A stretch of DNA of 44,184 bases from JBDZUZ01 sp040255445 (GCA_040255445.1 JBDZUZ010000013.1:1-44184); one strand, 5' to 3'. Shown: positions 6,970 through 16,263, counted from the stretch's first letter. The notes: generated by a model from the letters alone, not told the origin. Numbers and translations: made by a program.

Positions 6970-8309
6970 CACTTGAGCAACCGCTCCAGGTAATGGATGT
7001 CGATCCCGCCGTTGCGGAACGGACCATCGTCCATCATGCGCAGGTGCAGCGGGATCACCGTCTTGATCGGCTCGACGTTGAACTCGCGGAGCGCCCGCTT
7101 CATGCGGTCCATGCACTCATCGCGCGTGTCGGCGTGGCAGATCAGCTTGGCGATCATCGAATCGTAATTCGGCGGCACCGCATAGCCATTCACGACATGC
7201 GTATCCATCCGCACACCGGGGCCGCCGGGCGGATCGAACCGCGTGATCAGGCCCGGGCTGGGGCGGAAGCCCTTGTCCGGATCCTCGGCGTTGATGCGGC
7301 ACTCCATCGCGTGCCCGTTGATCTTGATGTCCTTCTGGCGGAAGGGCAGCGGCTCGCCCGCTGCGACACGGATCGTGGTCTTCACGATGTCGATGCCGGT
7401 GATCTGCTCGGTCACCGGGTGCTCGACCTGCACGCGGGTGTTGACCTCGAGCATGTAGAAGTTCTGCCGGTCGTCCATGAGGAACTCGACCGTCGCAGCG
7501 CCGTGGTAGCCCGCGGCCTTGATCAGCCGCGCTGCGGCCTCGCAGACATTGTCGCGCTTCTTGCGATCCAGGCCCGGCGCGGGCGCTTCCTCGATCACCT
7601 TCTGGTGCCGCCGTTGGAGCGAGCAGTCGCGCTCATACAGGTGCACGGCGTGCCCGTGCTTGTCGCCGATTGTCTGCACCTCGATGTGCCGCGCGTGCTC
7701 GAGGAACTTCTCGATGAAGACCGCGCCGTTGCCGAAGGCCGCCGCGGCCTCCTGCTGCGCCTGCTTGATGCTCGAGCGCAGTGTCGCCTCGTTGCGGCAG
7801 ACACGCATGCCGCGACCGCCGCCGCCGGCCGCGGCCTTGATGATCACGGGGTAGCCGATCTTCTCGGCGACCTTCACCGCTTCCTCTTCATCCTCGATCG
7901 CGCCGTCGGAACCGGGGAAGATCGGGACCTTGTTCTCCTTGGCGGTCTGCTTGCAGGCGACCTTGTCGCCCAGCTTGGCCATCGCCTCGGGCGTGGGCCC
8001 GATGAATTCGATCTTGCAGTCGCGGCAGGCCTGGGAGAAGTCCGCGCGCTCCGAGAGGAAGCCGTACCCGGGGTGGATCGCATCGACATCGGCGATCTCC
8101 GCCGCGGCGATGATCCGCGAGATATTCAGGTAGCTCTCGCGCGCGGGGCCTGGGCCGATGCAGATGGCGCGATCGGCGAGCTTGAGGTACGGGGCGTCCT
8201 TGTCGGCGGTGCTGTAGACGCACACCGTCTCGATGCCCATCTCCTGACAGGCCCGCATGATGCGGACGGCGATTTCGCCGCGGTTGGCGATGAGAATGCG
8301 TTTGAACAT
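6969..8309 (-). CDS. accC: Biotin carboxylase subunit of acetyl-CoA carboxylase
   Basis: A 446-residue ATP-grasp enzyme that carboxylates the biotin of BCCP using ATP and bicarbonate, the first half-reaction of acetyl-CoA carboxylase. The N-terminus MFKRILIANRGEIAVRIMRAC is diagnostic. The ATP-binding loop is AAAGGGGRGMR. The catalytic region shows HIEVQTIGDKHG, ERDCSLQRRHQKVIEEAPAPGL, FLMDDRQNFYMLEVNTRVQVEHPVTE and the biotin-site AMECRINAEDP. I chose ATG 8309 by alignment with the family start; an in-frame ATG at 8333 would add eight residues and neither has a convincing Shine-Dalgarno. It follows accB by about 80 bp and is coupled to the downstream lipoprotein gene. Confidence 0.96.
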   Translation of the reverse strand: MFKRILIANRGEIAVRIMRACQEMGIETVCVYSTADKDAPYLKLADRAICIGPGPARESYLNISRIIAAAEIADVDAIHPGYGFLSERADFSQACRDCKIEFIGPTPEAMAKLGDKVACKQTAKENKVPIFPGSDGAIEDEEEAVKVAEKIGYPVIIKAAAGGGGRGMRVCRNEATLRSSIKQAQQEAAAAFGNGAVFIEKFLEHARHIEVQTIGDKHGHAVHLYERDCSLQRRHQKVIEEAPAPGLDRKKRDNVCEAAARLIKAAGYHGAATVEFLMDDRQNFYMLEVNTRVQVEHPVTEQITGIDIVKTTIRVAAGEPLPFRQKDIKINGHAMECRINAEDPDKGFRPSPGLITRFDPPGGPGVRMDTHVVNGYAVPPNYDSMIAKLICHADTRDECMDRMKRALREFNVEPIKTVIPLHLRMMDDGPFRNGGIDIHYLERLLK

Positions 8310-8387
8310 CGTGGTGGAGTCTGCCGTGAGCATCGACGCGGCCGCCGGGCGGGCCCGCCGAAGGTGTGAGTCAGTCCTGCGATGGCA

Positions 8388-8864
8388 TCAGGCGCGGACG
8401 GCGAAGAGCTTCTGACCGAACTCGACCGCCTCGCCGTTCTTGACGAAGACCTGCTCGATCGTGCCGCTCATCTCGGCCTTGATCTCGTTGAAGACCTTCA
8501 TGGCCTCGATCAGGCAGACGACGGTGTCGCCGCCGATCTGCTGGCCGGGCTTCACGAAGGGCGGCGAATCGGGGTTCGAGGCCGAGTAGAAGGTCCCGAC
8601 CATCGGGCTCTCGATGTACTTGAGGTTGGGGTCGCCGGCCGAGGGGGCCGGGGCCGCGGGTGCAGCGCCGCCCGGCGCGGGGGCCGGAGCCGGAGCCGGA
8701 GCCGCGTGGTGCTGGGGCGCCGGGGCGTACTGCACGACGGGGGCTCCGCCGGCGACGCCGCGCTTGATCGTGATCGAGTCCTCGCCGTCCTTGAGGTCGA
8801 CCTCGGTCAGGTCGTTGTCGACCATCAGCTTGACGAGCTCGTTCAGCTTCTTGATTTCAATCAT
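8388..8864 (-). CDS. accB: Biotin carboxyl carrier protein of acetyl-CoA carboxylase
   Basis: A 158-residue BCCP. The N-terminal segment IKKLNELVKLMVDNDLTEVDLKDGE is followed by a flexible Ala/Pro linker (residues about 48-77) encoded by a small GGAGCC tandem repeat. The biotinyl domain then begins with YIESPMVGTFYSA. The biotinylated lysine is Lys123 in IEAMKVFNEI; the usual motif reads EAMKxMNEI, so Val-Phe is a mild deviation. The C-terminus GEAVEFGQKLFAV is normal. The gene order aminopeptidase-accB-accC resembles that of Bacillus and relatives, where efp often sits between. The carboxyltransferase genes accA and accD are not in the window. Confidence 0.96.
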   Translation of the reverse strand: MIEIKKLNELVKLMVDNDLTEVDLKDGEDSITIKRGVAGGAPVVQYAPAPQHHAAPAPAPAPAPGGAAPAAPAPSAGDPNLKYIESPMVGTFYSASNPDSPPFVKPGQQIGGDTVVCLIEAMKVFNEIKAEMSGTIEQVFVKNGEAVEFGQKLFAVRA

Positions 8865-8936
8865 TGAGAACGTTTCCCACGGGAGAATCAGGTATGGAGC
8901 CGTCCGCCGGGCGGACGGTCCCCGGCGGGGGCGAGA

Positions 8937-10124
8937 TTAGGCCAGCATCGCCCAGGCCGGGTCTTTCGGGAGCGTGCAGAGGTTCACCGCGCCCCGCTCG
9001 GTGATCAGATAGTCGTCTTCGATACGGACGCCGCCGACGCCGGGAAGGTAGACCCCCGGTTCGACGGTGACGACCTGCCCCACTTCGAGGGGAGTCGGCG
9101 CCGTCATGTGGCTTAGCCGTGGATCCTCGTGCCCGTCAAGCCCCAGGCCGTGCCCGAGACCGTGCCCGAAGAACTCGCCGTAGCCCCGCTGGGTGATGTA
9201 GTCGCGGGCGACTGAATCGATTTCGCGCGTCGTGCGGCCCGGCGCAAGTGCTTCCGCCGCGGCGAGCTGCGCATCGAGCACGATCCGGTAGATCTCCTCG
9301 ATCCTGTCCGGCCAGGGCCCGAAGGTGAACGCCCGGGTCATGTCGCCGTGATAGCCCTTGTAGATCGCGCCCCAGTCGATCAGCAGCACCTTGCCCGCGG
9401 CGAGCTTGGTCTTGCCGGGCCGGTAGTGCGGGAGGGCCGCGTTGGCCCCCACCGCGACGATCGTCTGGAAGCCGGGGGCTGATGACCCCCGCGTCTTCAT
9501 CTCGGCCTCGAGCCGCGCCGCGACCTCGAGTTCGGTCTGGCCCGGCGCGAGCGTCGGTAACAACGCCGTCAGCGCTTCTTCCTGGATCTGGATCGCGCGG
9601 CGGATGAGCTTCATCTCCTCCGCATCCTTCACGATCCGCATCGAGGCGAGCACGCCGGCATCGGGCGCGAACTTCGTTCCCCAGCCCTTGCCCAGCCGCT
9701 TCACCAGCCCATCGCGCTCGGCGACGGTCATTGATGCGCCCTGGAACCCGCAGCGCTCGGGCTCCGCCGCGAGCAGCAGCTCGGCGACCGCATCGCCGAT
9801 CGGCCCGGTGCGCATGTGGATCCGCGCGAGCGGGGCCACGGGCTCGAGCTCCTCCCGGTAGCGGAAGTCGCTGATGATGGTGACCGCCCTCGGACCGATC
9901 AGGAGGTAGCTGTCCCCGCCGAGGAACCCGGTGAGATAGCCGACGTCCTTGGGATTGGTCACGAGGAAGTGATCAAATCCGGCCGCGGCCGCGAGGCTCC
10001 GCACCCGCTTGATGCGGGCGCGGTACAGATCGGTGCCGGTCGGCGCGGGCTTCTCGGGAGCGGCCTTGGCCCGGGAATCCGGGGCCGGCTTCGCCGCGGT
10101 CGGAGTTTCTGCCTTGGGGGGCAT
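8937..10124 (-). CDS. M24 family Xaa-Pro aminopeptidase
   Basis: A 395-residue metallopeptidase of the creatinase/aminopeptidase P fold, expected to remove N-terminal residues preceding proline. All five dinuclear metal ligands are visible: Asp250 (LLIDWGA), Asp261 (GYHGDMTRAF), His325 (FFGHGLGHGLGL), Glu355 (VVTVEPGVYL) and Glu369 (GVRIEDDYLI). The N-terminal creatinase-like domain starts near TDLYRARIKRVRSLAAAAGFDHFLV. Residues 1-30 form a low-complexity Ala/Pro/Lys tail not needed for activity. I chose ATG 10124; the frame is open 43 codons further but that part reads through the divergent intergenic region. It heads the acc gene group and diverges from the ABC permease gene. Confidence 0.93.
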   Translation of the reverse strand: MPPKAETPTAAKPAPDSRAKAAPEKPAPTGTDLYRARIKRVRSLAAAAGFDHFLVTNPKDVGYLTGFLGGDSYLLIGPRAVTIISDFRYREELEPVAPLARIHMRTGPIGDAVAELLLAAEPERCGFQGASMTVAERDGLVKRLGKGWGTKFAPDAGVLASMRIVKDAEEMKLIRRAIQIQEEALTALLPTLAPGQTELEVAARLEAEMKTRGSSAPGFQTIVAVGANAALPHYRPGKTKLAAGKVLLIDWGAIYKGYHGDMTRAFTFGPWPDRIEEIYRIVLDAQLAAAEALAPGRTTREIDSVARDYITQRGYGEFFGHGLGHGLGLDGHEDPRLSHMTAPTPLEVGQVVTVEPGVYLPGVGGVRIEDDYLITERGAVNLCTLPKDPAWAMLA

Positions 10125-10213
10125 GGATCGAGATGATACCGCAGCCCCGGGTTTCCGGCACGAACAGGACACAACCGACACCCTCCGCACGCCTCTGATC
10201 CACTTCCTCAACC

Positions 10214-11809
10214 GTGACACCCCAGCCGCGAGATCCCGCCGACCGACCATCACACGCTAGCGGCGGCGTCCTTACGCGCTGGGCGGCTGTCGCGCTGGCG
10301 GTCCTGGGCGCTGGGCTGATCGCCGGACCGGTCCTCGCCGCGGTGCTCGCGCGGCTGGCGGACGGCGTGACCGGCATTCAAGTGCTTCCGCGGCCGGTAC
10401 TTATGGCGAAGACCGCCGCGTGGGCCCTGGGTATCGCATTGCTGGGCACCGCCGCGGCCCTGCCGGTCGCCTGGTGGGCCAGGCACCGGGGCGGATGGGT
10501 CCTGCCCCTGCTGCTCGCCCCGCTCTTCCTCCCCCAGTACCTCGCCTATTCGGGGTATGGCATGTTGCGGGCGCCCGGATCGTGGCTCGGCGATCTGGTC
10601 GGCGAGGCGACCAGCCGCGGCCTGATCTGGGTGCCGATCGCGGTGGGACGGGTCATCGCCGTCGCCGGGCTCACCTTGTGGGTCTGGCCGATCGGAGTCT
10701 TGATCCTGGCGGCGACGCTCGCGCGGCTGGATGACGGGGTGATCGCATCACTGCGGCTCGAACCAATGAGCAGGCCGCGGCGGGCGCTCGAGATCGGGCG
10801 GGTGCTGCGGCCGGGGCTCTTGATGTCGGTCGCGGCGATCGCGGCGGTCATGGCTGGTTCGGCGGTGCCTCTTCACCTTGCCCAGGCGCCGACCCTGGCG
10901 ATCGACCTCTGGGCGGCGATGGTCCTCGAACCCGGCGATGTCGGGGTCTGGGTGCGGGTGTGGCCGCTGGTCCTGGTCGCGGTGGTCGCGGCCATCGCGA
11001 TCAGTCGGTGGGCGACGGCCAAGGCCCAAGAGGCGGACATGTCGCCGCGGGGGCCGGGCTCGCGCTCCGGGTGGCTGGCGCCGGCGATCCTGATCGCCGC
11101 GTCGGTCCTGGTCCCGCTCGGGCTCTTCCTCATGAAGGCGCCGGGCGCGGCGGAGGTGATCGCCTTCGGCCGCCGCAACACCGAGGTCTTCGCGATGAGC
11201 GGGGCGATCGCCGCGGCCTGCGGGGGTTGCGGGGTGCTGATCGCGATCCTCGCGGCCTTCAGCGCGAGCGGAGCGCGGGGCCGGCGGGTGATCGCGAGCG
11301 GGCTCTTCATATGGATGCTTGGGCTGCTGGTGCCGGGAATTGTGATCGGCGCGGCGTGGTCGTGGGTCCTGACACTGCTGCCGCAATGGATCGCGGAGCA
11401 ACCCGGGGTGCTGGTGGTCGTGCACGCCGCGCGGTTCGGCGTGGTCGGGGTGCTGGCCGGGTTGTGGCTGGCGGGGCGGGAGTCGGCGGAGGAGGCGCGG
11501 CTGCGTGCGGTCGATGGGGCCGCGGGGCCGATCGGCTGGTTCCGGGCGGTGGTGCGGTGGCAGGGACCGGGCTGGCTCGCGGCGGGCCTGGCGATGTCGG
11601 CCCTGAGCCTCCATGAGATCGAGGCTTCGGTCATGGTCCAGCCGCCGGGGGTGCCCAGCCTGTCGCAAACGATCCTGGGGTTCCTGCACTTTGCCCGCGA
11701 CGACGACATGGCCGCGGCGGTGCTGATCGTGGTCCCCGTGGCCATCGTGCTCGCGGTCTTGGCCGCGCTGCTGCTCCGGGCGGCGGGGCGGCGATCGCAA
11801 CGGCGATGA
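10214..11809 (+). CDS. Double-length ABC permease, ferric-iron/thiamine (FbpB/ThiP) type
   Basis: A 531-residue polytopic membrane protein with about twelve hydrophobic segments in two similar halves, as in fused permeases such as FbpB and ThiP. Each half carries an EAA-like cytoplasmic loop that would contact an ATPase: IASLRLEPMSRPRRALEIGRV in the first and LRAVDGAAGPIGWFRAVVRW in the second. MSALSLHEIEASVMVQPPGVPSLSQTI fits the region after the second EAA loop. The start is GTG 10214 and no good Shine-Dalgarno was seen. No ATPase or solute-binding protein gene is adjacent; the next gene is an NHL lipoprotein 126 bp on. Substrate is unknown, and assignment to the iron-type group is moderate. 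Confidence 0.72.
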   Translation: MTPQPRDPADRPSHASGGVLTRWAAVALAVLGAGLIAGPVLAAVLARLADGVTGIQVLPRPVLMAKTAAWALGIALLGTAAALPVAWWARHRGGWVLPLLLAPLFLPQYLAYSGYGMLRAPGSWLGDLVGEATSRGLIWVPIAVGRVIAVAGLTLWVWPIGVLILAATLARLDDGVIASLRLEPMSRPRRALEIGRVLRPGLLMSVAAIAAVMAGSAVPLHLAQAPTLAIDLWAAMVLEPGDVGVWVRVWPLVLVAVVAAIAISRWATAKAQEADMSPRGPGSRSGWLAPAILIAASVLVPLGLFLMKAPGAAEVIAFGRRNTEVFAMSGAIAAACGGCGVLIAILAAFSASGARGRRVIASGLFIWMLGLLVPGIVIGAAWSWVLTLLPQWIAEQPGVLVVVHAARFGVVGVLAGLWLAGRESAEEARLRAVDGAAGPIGWFRAVVRWQGPGWLAAGLAMSALSLHEIEASVMVQPPGVPSLSQTILGFLHFARDDDMAAAVLIVVPVAIVLAVLAALLLRAAGRRSQRR

Positions 11810-11935
11810 AAGAAGTCCGAACCAGACGGCGTCGTCGGCCGCATCCTTAGTGCGGTGAATCAGTAGGATGGTCCGGGGGCGGCCTGGGACCGGTATGCAG
11901 GGCCGACTCCGGGCCGGATCTGAGAAGGGGCGCGG

Positions 11936-13093
11936 GTGCGGGCAGGGATGCGGGTGTGCATGGTGCGAGCGGGCGCGGGAACGAATCTCGATCAGGTCTT
12001 GCGGGCGCGGCGTGGGCTCGCGCGGTTGTGCGTTGCCGCGGCGTGTCTCGCGATCGCTGGGTGCGGCGATGCGCCATCGGGCGGGCCGCTCGATGTGAAG
12101 CTGGTGTTCGGCGAGACCGGACGCGACCCGGGTCAGTTCTCCTATCCGCGCGGGATGGATGCGGGCGGCGGTCATCTGTGGGTCGTTGACAAGCAGGCCC
12201 GCGTGCAGCGGATCGATCCCACCACCGGCGAAGGGCTCGGCGAGTTCCAGATGCCCGAATGGGATCTGGGCAAGCCGACCGGCGTCACGGCGTGGATCGA
12301 TGGCGACGGCGTCGAGTGGGTCTTCGTCGCCGACACGCACTACCACCGGATCATGGTCTACCGCGCGGTCGAGGGGAACCCCGCCGCGGTCTTCGTCGGT
12401 TCCTTCGGCGGCTACGGCGAGGACGAAGGGCAGTTCATCTACCCCACCGACATCGCGGTCCGGCCGAGTGACGATGGCCGTTCGATCGCGAAGCTGTATG
12501 TGAGCGAGTACGGCGGCAACGACCGCATCAGCATCTGGGAGCCCGCGTTGCCTCTGGCGCAGGCGACGCCCGCCGCGCCGCCTTTCCGCTGCATCGGCGC
12601 GTTCGGCGCGATGGGCATCAGCATGAAGCCGGGCGTTGTTGAATTCCGCAGACCGCAGTCGATCGCGCTCGATGTCGCCCGCGGCCGGATGATCGTCGCG
12701 GATGCGTGCAACCACCGCCTGGGTGTGCTCACCGAGACTGGCGAGCTCGTGCGCTGGATCGGCGACGGCGGCGAGATGGACCTCGCCGACTCGGCGCGGC
12801 CGGCGGAACGCTCGAGCATGTTCAGCTATCCATACGGCCTCGCGCTGCTTGATGACGGCACCGTGCTCGTCAGCGAGTACGGCGCTTCGCACGTGCGGCA
12901 TGTCGATCCCGAGACCGGGCGCAGCCTGGGCGTCTACGGCCGGCGCGGCCGCGGCGAGGGCGAACTCGCGACCCCGTGGGCCATCGCCGTGATCGATCGC
13001 ACCGCGTATGTCCTGGATTCGGGCAACAACCGCGTGATCGGGTTCGACCGACCGGATCTGATTCGCCGCCGCATCGCGGAGGGCAACCGCTGA
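11936..13093 (+). CDS. NHL-repeat beta-propeller lipoprotein
   Basis: A 385-residue predicted lipoprotein. After a signal segment with lipobox LAIAGC (Cys43 from the GTG start) come NHL-type blades: FGETGRDPGQFSYPRGMDA, FGGYGEDEGQFIYPTDIAV with LYVSEYGGNDRISIW, FRRPQSIALDVARGRMIVADACNHRLGVL, SMFSYPYGLALLDDGTVLVSEYG, and ATPWAIAVIDRTAYVLDSGNNRVIGFD. Such propellers usually bind proteins or act as scaffolds; there is no sign of catalysis. The start is ambiguous: GTG 11936 has AGAAGGGG upstream, but ATG 11948 or 11960 would give a more usual signal length. The stop overlaps the next start (CTGA at 13090-13093), so it appears to begin the long envelope operon. Confidence 0.86.
   Translation: MRAGMRVCMVRAGAGTNLDQVLRARRGLARLCVAAACLAIAGCGDAPSGGPLDVKLVFGETGRDPGQFSYPRGMDAGGGHLWVVDKQARVQRIDPTTGEGLGEFQMPEWDLGKPTGVTAWIDGDGVEWVFVADTHYHRIMVYRAVEGNPAAVFVGSFGGYGEDEGQFIYPTDIAVRPSDDGRSIAKLYVSEYGGNDRISIWEPALPLAQATPAAPPFRCIGAFGAMGISMKPGVVEFRRPQSIALDVARGRMIVADACNHRLGVLTETGELVRWIGDGGEMDLADSARPAERSSMFSYPYGLALLDDGTVLVSEYGASHVRHVDPETGRSLGVYGRRGRGEGELATPWAIAVIDRTAYVLDSGNNRVIGFDRPDLIRRRIAEGNR
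13078..13093 (+). promoter_or_regulatory. Strong Shine-Dalgarno with an apparent CTG start overlapping a stop
   Basis: GGAGGG (13078-13083) is spaced six bases from CTG 13090, which overlaps the TGA stop of the NHL gene. This spacing decides the non-standard CTG start of the vWA/GATase-like gene. The next standard in-frame start, GTG 13204, would delete most of the first membrane helix. Confidence 0.6.
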
Positions 13094-16000
13094 ACCCGCT
13101 CGCCGCCATCTCATCGCCAACGCTCGCCGCGCTCACCATCGGTCCGCTGCAGTTCGATCAGCCGATCTGGCTGCTGCTCATCCCGATCCTCGGCACGGCG
13201 TGCGTGCTGATGGGGATGCGCAGCCTCTCGGGGCTGGGGACCAAGACGCGCTGGGCCGCGCTGGCCGTGCGCGTCCTGGTGATCACGCTCCTGGCGGGCG
13301 CGATGGCCGAGCCGCAGCTGCGCCGCACCGCCGAGGATGTCGCCGTCACCGTCGTCGTCGACGCGAGCGAATCGGTCCCGGCCTCGATGCAGTCGGCCGT
13401 CGACCGCTTCGTCGAGGAAGCGATCGAGCAGAACAAGCGGCGCGAGGACCGCATTGGCCTGGTGACCGCGGCCCGCGGCGCTTTCGTGCAGGCTCTGCCC
13501 ACGCAGCTCAACCGTTCGCTCGAACGCAACCATACCGGCGAACTCGACGGCACGGATCTGGCCGCGGCGGCGCGGCTCGCGCTCGCGGTCATGCCCAAGG
13601 ACGCGGCCAACCGCCTGCTACTCGCTTCCGACGGCAACGACACCGTCGGCGGCCTGCTCGAAGCGGCGCAGGCGGCCAAGGCGCTGGGCGTCCCCATCGA
13701 TGTCATCCCGCTGCGCTACCGCTACGACTCGGAGGTCATCCTCGACCAGCTCGTCGCCCCGCCCACAGCGCGGCAGGGCGAGACGCTCAATGTCCGCGTC
13801 GTGCTGCAGGCGACCCGCCCCAGCAGCGGCCGGCTGTCGCTGCTCTTGAACGGCGAGCCGATCGACCTCGACCCCGCCGATGACAGCAGCCTTGCAAAGG
13901 CGATCGAGCTCCCCGCCGGGCAGCGCACGATCCTGATTCCTGTCACCGCGGTCGTCAGCGGCGCGCAGCGCTTCGAGGCGATCTTCGAGCCCGACATCGC
14001 CGGCGGCCGCGCCATCGGCGACACCGTTGCCGAGAACAACAAGGGCATGGCGGTGACGTTCGTTTCGGGCGAGGGCAAGGTGCTCGTGCTCGCCGACTCG
14101 CCGGAAGAGGCCGAGCCGATCATGACCGCGCTGCAGCGGGCCCGCATCAACGCGCAGTACATGCACGGCGAGCGGATGCCGCAATCGCTCGAGGACCTCA
14201 ACACCTACGACGCGATCGTGATGCTGAACCAGCCCGCCTTCAGCTACAGCGAGATCCAGCAGGAGTACCTGCGGCAATACGTGCACGACACCGGCGGCGG
14301 GCTCGTCATGATCGGCGGGCCCAACGCCTTCGGCGCCGGCGGCTGGATCGGCTCGCCGCTCGAAGATGCACTGCCGATCCGCCTCGACCCGCCGCAGAAG
14401 CGGCAGATGCCCCGCGGCGCGCTCGCGCTGGTCATGCACTCGATCGAGATGCCCGAGGGCGTCTACTACGGGAAGAAGACCGCCGAGGCCGCGGTCAACG
14501 CGCTCTCGAGGCTCGATCTCGCGGGCGTCATCGAGTACTCCTGGAACGGCAAGACCGAGTGGGTGCACCCGCTCGGCCCCGTCGGCGATGGCACCGCGAT
14601 CAAGCGCTCGATCAACAGCCTGCAGTTCGGCGACATGCCCGACTTCGCGCCATCCTTCCAGCTCGCGCTCGCGGGCCTCAAGAAGGCCGAGGCCGGGCAG
14701 CGGCACATGATCATCATCAGCGACGGCGACCCTTCCATGCCGCCGGCCTCGCTGCTCGATGAGTTCCGCCAGGCCCGCATCACCGTCAGCACCGTCGGCG
14801 TCTTCCCGCACTCGGGCGGCGACCTGAGCCGCATGGAGCACATCGCCGACTACACCGGCGGCCGCCACTACGAGGTCACGACGCAGGCCGGTCTTGCCAC
14901 GCTCCCCAAGATCTTCGTCAAGGAAGCCCAGACCGTCCGCCGCTCGCTCATCTGGGAGGGTCCGCCCTTCAGCCCCAGCGTGCTCGGTGTCGCGAGCGAA
15001 GCGATGCGCGGCATCCCATCGCAGGTGCCGGGTATCGGCGGCTATGTCGTCACCGCCGAGCGCGAGGGGCTCTCGCTGGTCACGATGAAGGGCAAGGAAG
15101 GCGACCCGATCCTCGCGCAGTGGCAGCACGGCCTGGGCAAGGTCGTCTGCTTCACCAGCGATGCGAGCACGCGCTGGGCGCGGCAGTGGGTCTCCTGGCC
15201 GATGTTCACGACCTTCTGGGAGCAGCACATCCGCTGGGCGATGCGGCCGGGCGGCTCGGCGAACATCCGCGTCGTCACCGACAGCCAGGGTGATAACACG
15301 CTGGTCACCGTCGAGGCCCTCGACGCCGCGGGCGAACGGCTCAACTTCGCGAACTTCACCGGCCGCCTCGTGCAGCCCGGGTCCGAGGGCATCGATGTCA
15401 CGCTGCAGCAGACCGGCCCGGGCCGCTATCAGGCGATCGTGCCCACCGACAAGGCCGGGTCGTACGTCTTGAGCCTGCGCTACGCAGCGCCCGATCCCTC
15501 CACCGCCGACGGCATCCTCGAGGGCTCGGTGCAGGCCGCGATCGTCCGCCCCTTCGCCGATGAGTACCGCACGCTCGAAGACAACTCCGCGCTGCTCGTG
15601 CAGGTCGCGGAGATGACCGGCGGCCGCGTGCTCCCACTGACAACGCCGCTCGAGCAGCGCACGCTCTGGGACCGCACGAACCTCGACTTCCCCGTCGCCA
15701 CCCGCTCGGTGTGGATGTGGTTCGCCGCGATCGGCATCGGCATGTTCCTGATCGATGTCGGCGTGCGGCGCGTCCGCATCGATCCCGCCGCGATCGCCCG
15801 CGGCACGATGGCCCTCTTCCGCCGCGGCGAAGCGACCAAGACCCAGAGCATCGATGCGCTCAAGGGCGCGCGCGAGCAGGCCCGCGAGCGGCTCGCCGCC
15901 CGCGGCGCATCGCCCGCCGATCTCAAGGCCGCCGCGAAGCAGGCCGAGCGCCAGGCCGCGGCGGTCGCGAAGACCAAGTTCGAAGCCAGCGACGACGAAC

Positions 16001-16167
16001 TCAAGGCCGCGAAGGGCGGCATCAAGGTCGTCGGCGCCGAGAGCGGCGGCCCCCCGATCATCGAGAAGAAGACCGAAGAGAAGAAGCCAGAACAGAAGCC
16101 CGGCGAGGGACTGGGCCGCCTGATGCAGGCCAAGAAGAAAGCCCGCGACGGCATGGGCGAAGACTGA
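13090..16167 (+). CDS. Large membrane protein with vWA and glutamine-amidotransferase-like domains
   Basis: A 1025-residue envelope protein. Two N-terminal helices (about residues 26-43 and 54-73) precede a vWA-like domain with MIDAS-like DASES at 91-95. A class-I GATase-like fold follows (GKVLVLADSPEEAEPIMTAL, then GGGLVMIGGPNAFGAGGW) without an obvious catalytic cysteine nucleophile. A second vWA-like stretch has HMIIISDGDPSMPPASLLDEF and ITVSTVGVFPHSGGDL. A C-terminal helix (SVWMWFAAIGIGMFLIDVGV) and a long Lys/Ala/Glu-rich cytoplasmic tail end it. The start appears to be CTG 13090: no ATG, GTG or TTG lies before the first helix, and GGAGGG is six bases upstream. It is coupled to the NHL gene and followed by moxR, as in other MoxR/vWA clusters. 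Confidence 0.85.
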   Translation: MNPLAAISSPTLAALTIGPLQFDQPIWLLLIPILGTACVLMGMRSLSGLGTKTRWAALAVRVLVITLLAGAMAEPQLRRTAEDVAVTVVVDASESVPASMQSAVDRFVEEAIEQNKRREDRIGLVTAARGAFVQALPTQLNRSLERNHTGELDGTDLAAAARLALAVMPKDAANRLLLASDGNDTVGGLLEAAQAAKALGVPIDVIPLRYRYDSEVILDQLVAPPTARQGETLNVRVVLQATRPSSGRLSLLLNGEPIDLDPADDSSLAKAIELPAGQRTILIPVTAVVSGAQRFEAIFEPDIAGGRAIGDTVAENNKGMAVTFVSGEGKVLVLADSPEEAEPIMTALQRARINAQYMHGERMPQSLEDLNTYDAIVMLNQPAFSYSEIQQEYLRQYVHDTGGGLVMIGGPNAFGAGGWIGSPLEDALPIRLDPPQKRQMPRGALALVMHSIEMPEGVYYGKKTAEAAVNALSRLDLAGVIEYSWNGKTEWVHPLGPVGDGTAIKRSINSLQFGDMPDFAPSFQLALAGLKKAEAGQRHMIIISDGDPSMPPASLLDEFRQARITVSTVGVFPHSGGDLSRMEHIADYTGGRHYEVTTQAGLATLPKIFVKEAQTVRRSLIWEGPPFSPSVLGVASEAMRGIPSQVPGIGGYVVTAEREGLSLVTMKGKEGDPILAQWQHGLGKVVCFTSDASTRWARQWVSWPMFTTFWEQHIRWAMRPGGSANIRVVTDSQGDNTLVTVEALDAAGERLNFANFTGRLVQPGSEGIDVTLQQTGPGRYQAIVPTDKAGSYVLSLRYAAPDPSTADGILEGSVQAAIVRPFADEYRTLEDNSALLVQVAEMTGGRVLPLTTPLEQRTLWDRTNLDFPVATRSVWMWFAAIGIGMFLIDVGVRRVRIDPAAIARGTMALFRRGEATKTQSIDALKGAREQARERLAARGASPADLKAAAKQAERQAAAVAKTKFEASDDELKAAKGGIKVVGAESGGPPIIEKKTEEKKPEQKPGEGLGRLMQAKKKARDGMGED

Positions 16168-16263
16168 GCAGTGAAACACGAACCGAACCGCACGCCGCGG
16201 CGTGACGGAGAGTCATGGACCGCGTGACGAGCGTGATGTGCAGTTGACCACAGGGAGCGATTG

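Noticed and set aside
6930..8369. Long plus-strand frame opposite accC
   Set aside because: Antisense mirror of a conserved gene; composition is that of a shadow frame.
10748..13120. Long minus-strand open frame opposite the ABC permease and NHL genes
   Set aside because: It crosses two real genes with strong features on the other strand and reads as Arg/Asp/Pro-rich filler.
13618..16179. Long minus-strand frame opposite the vWA/GATase-like gene
   Set aside because: Same antisense artefact; no Shine-Dalgarno or motif.
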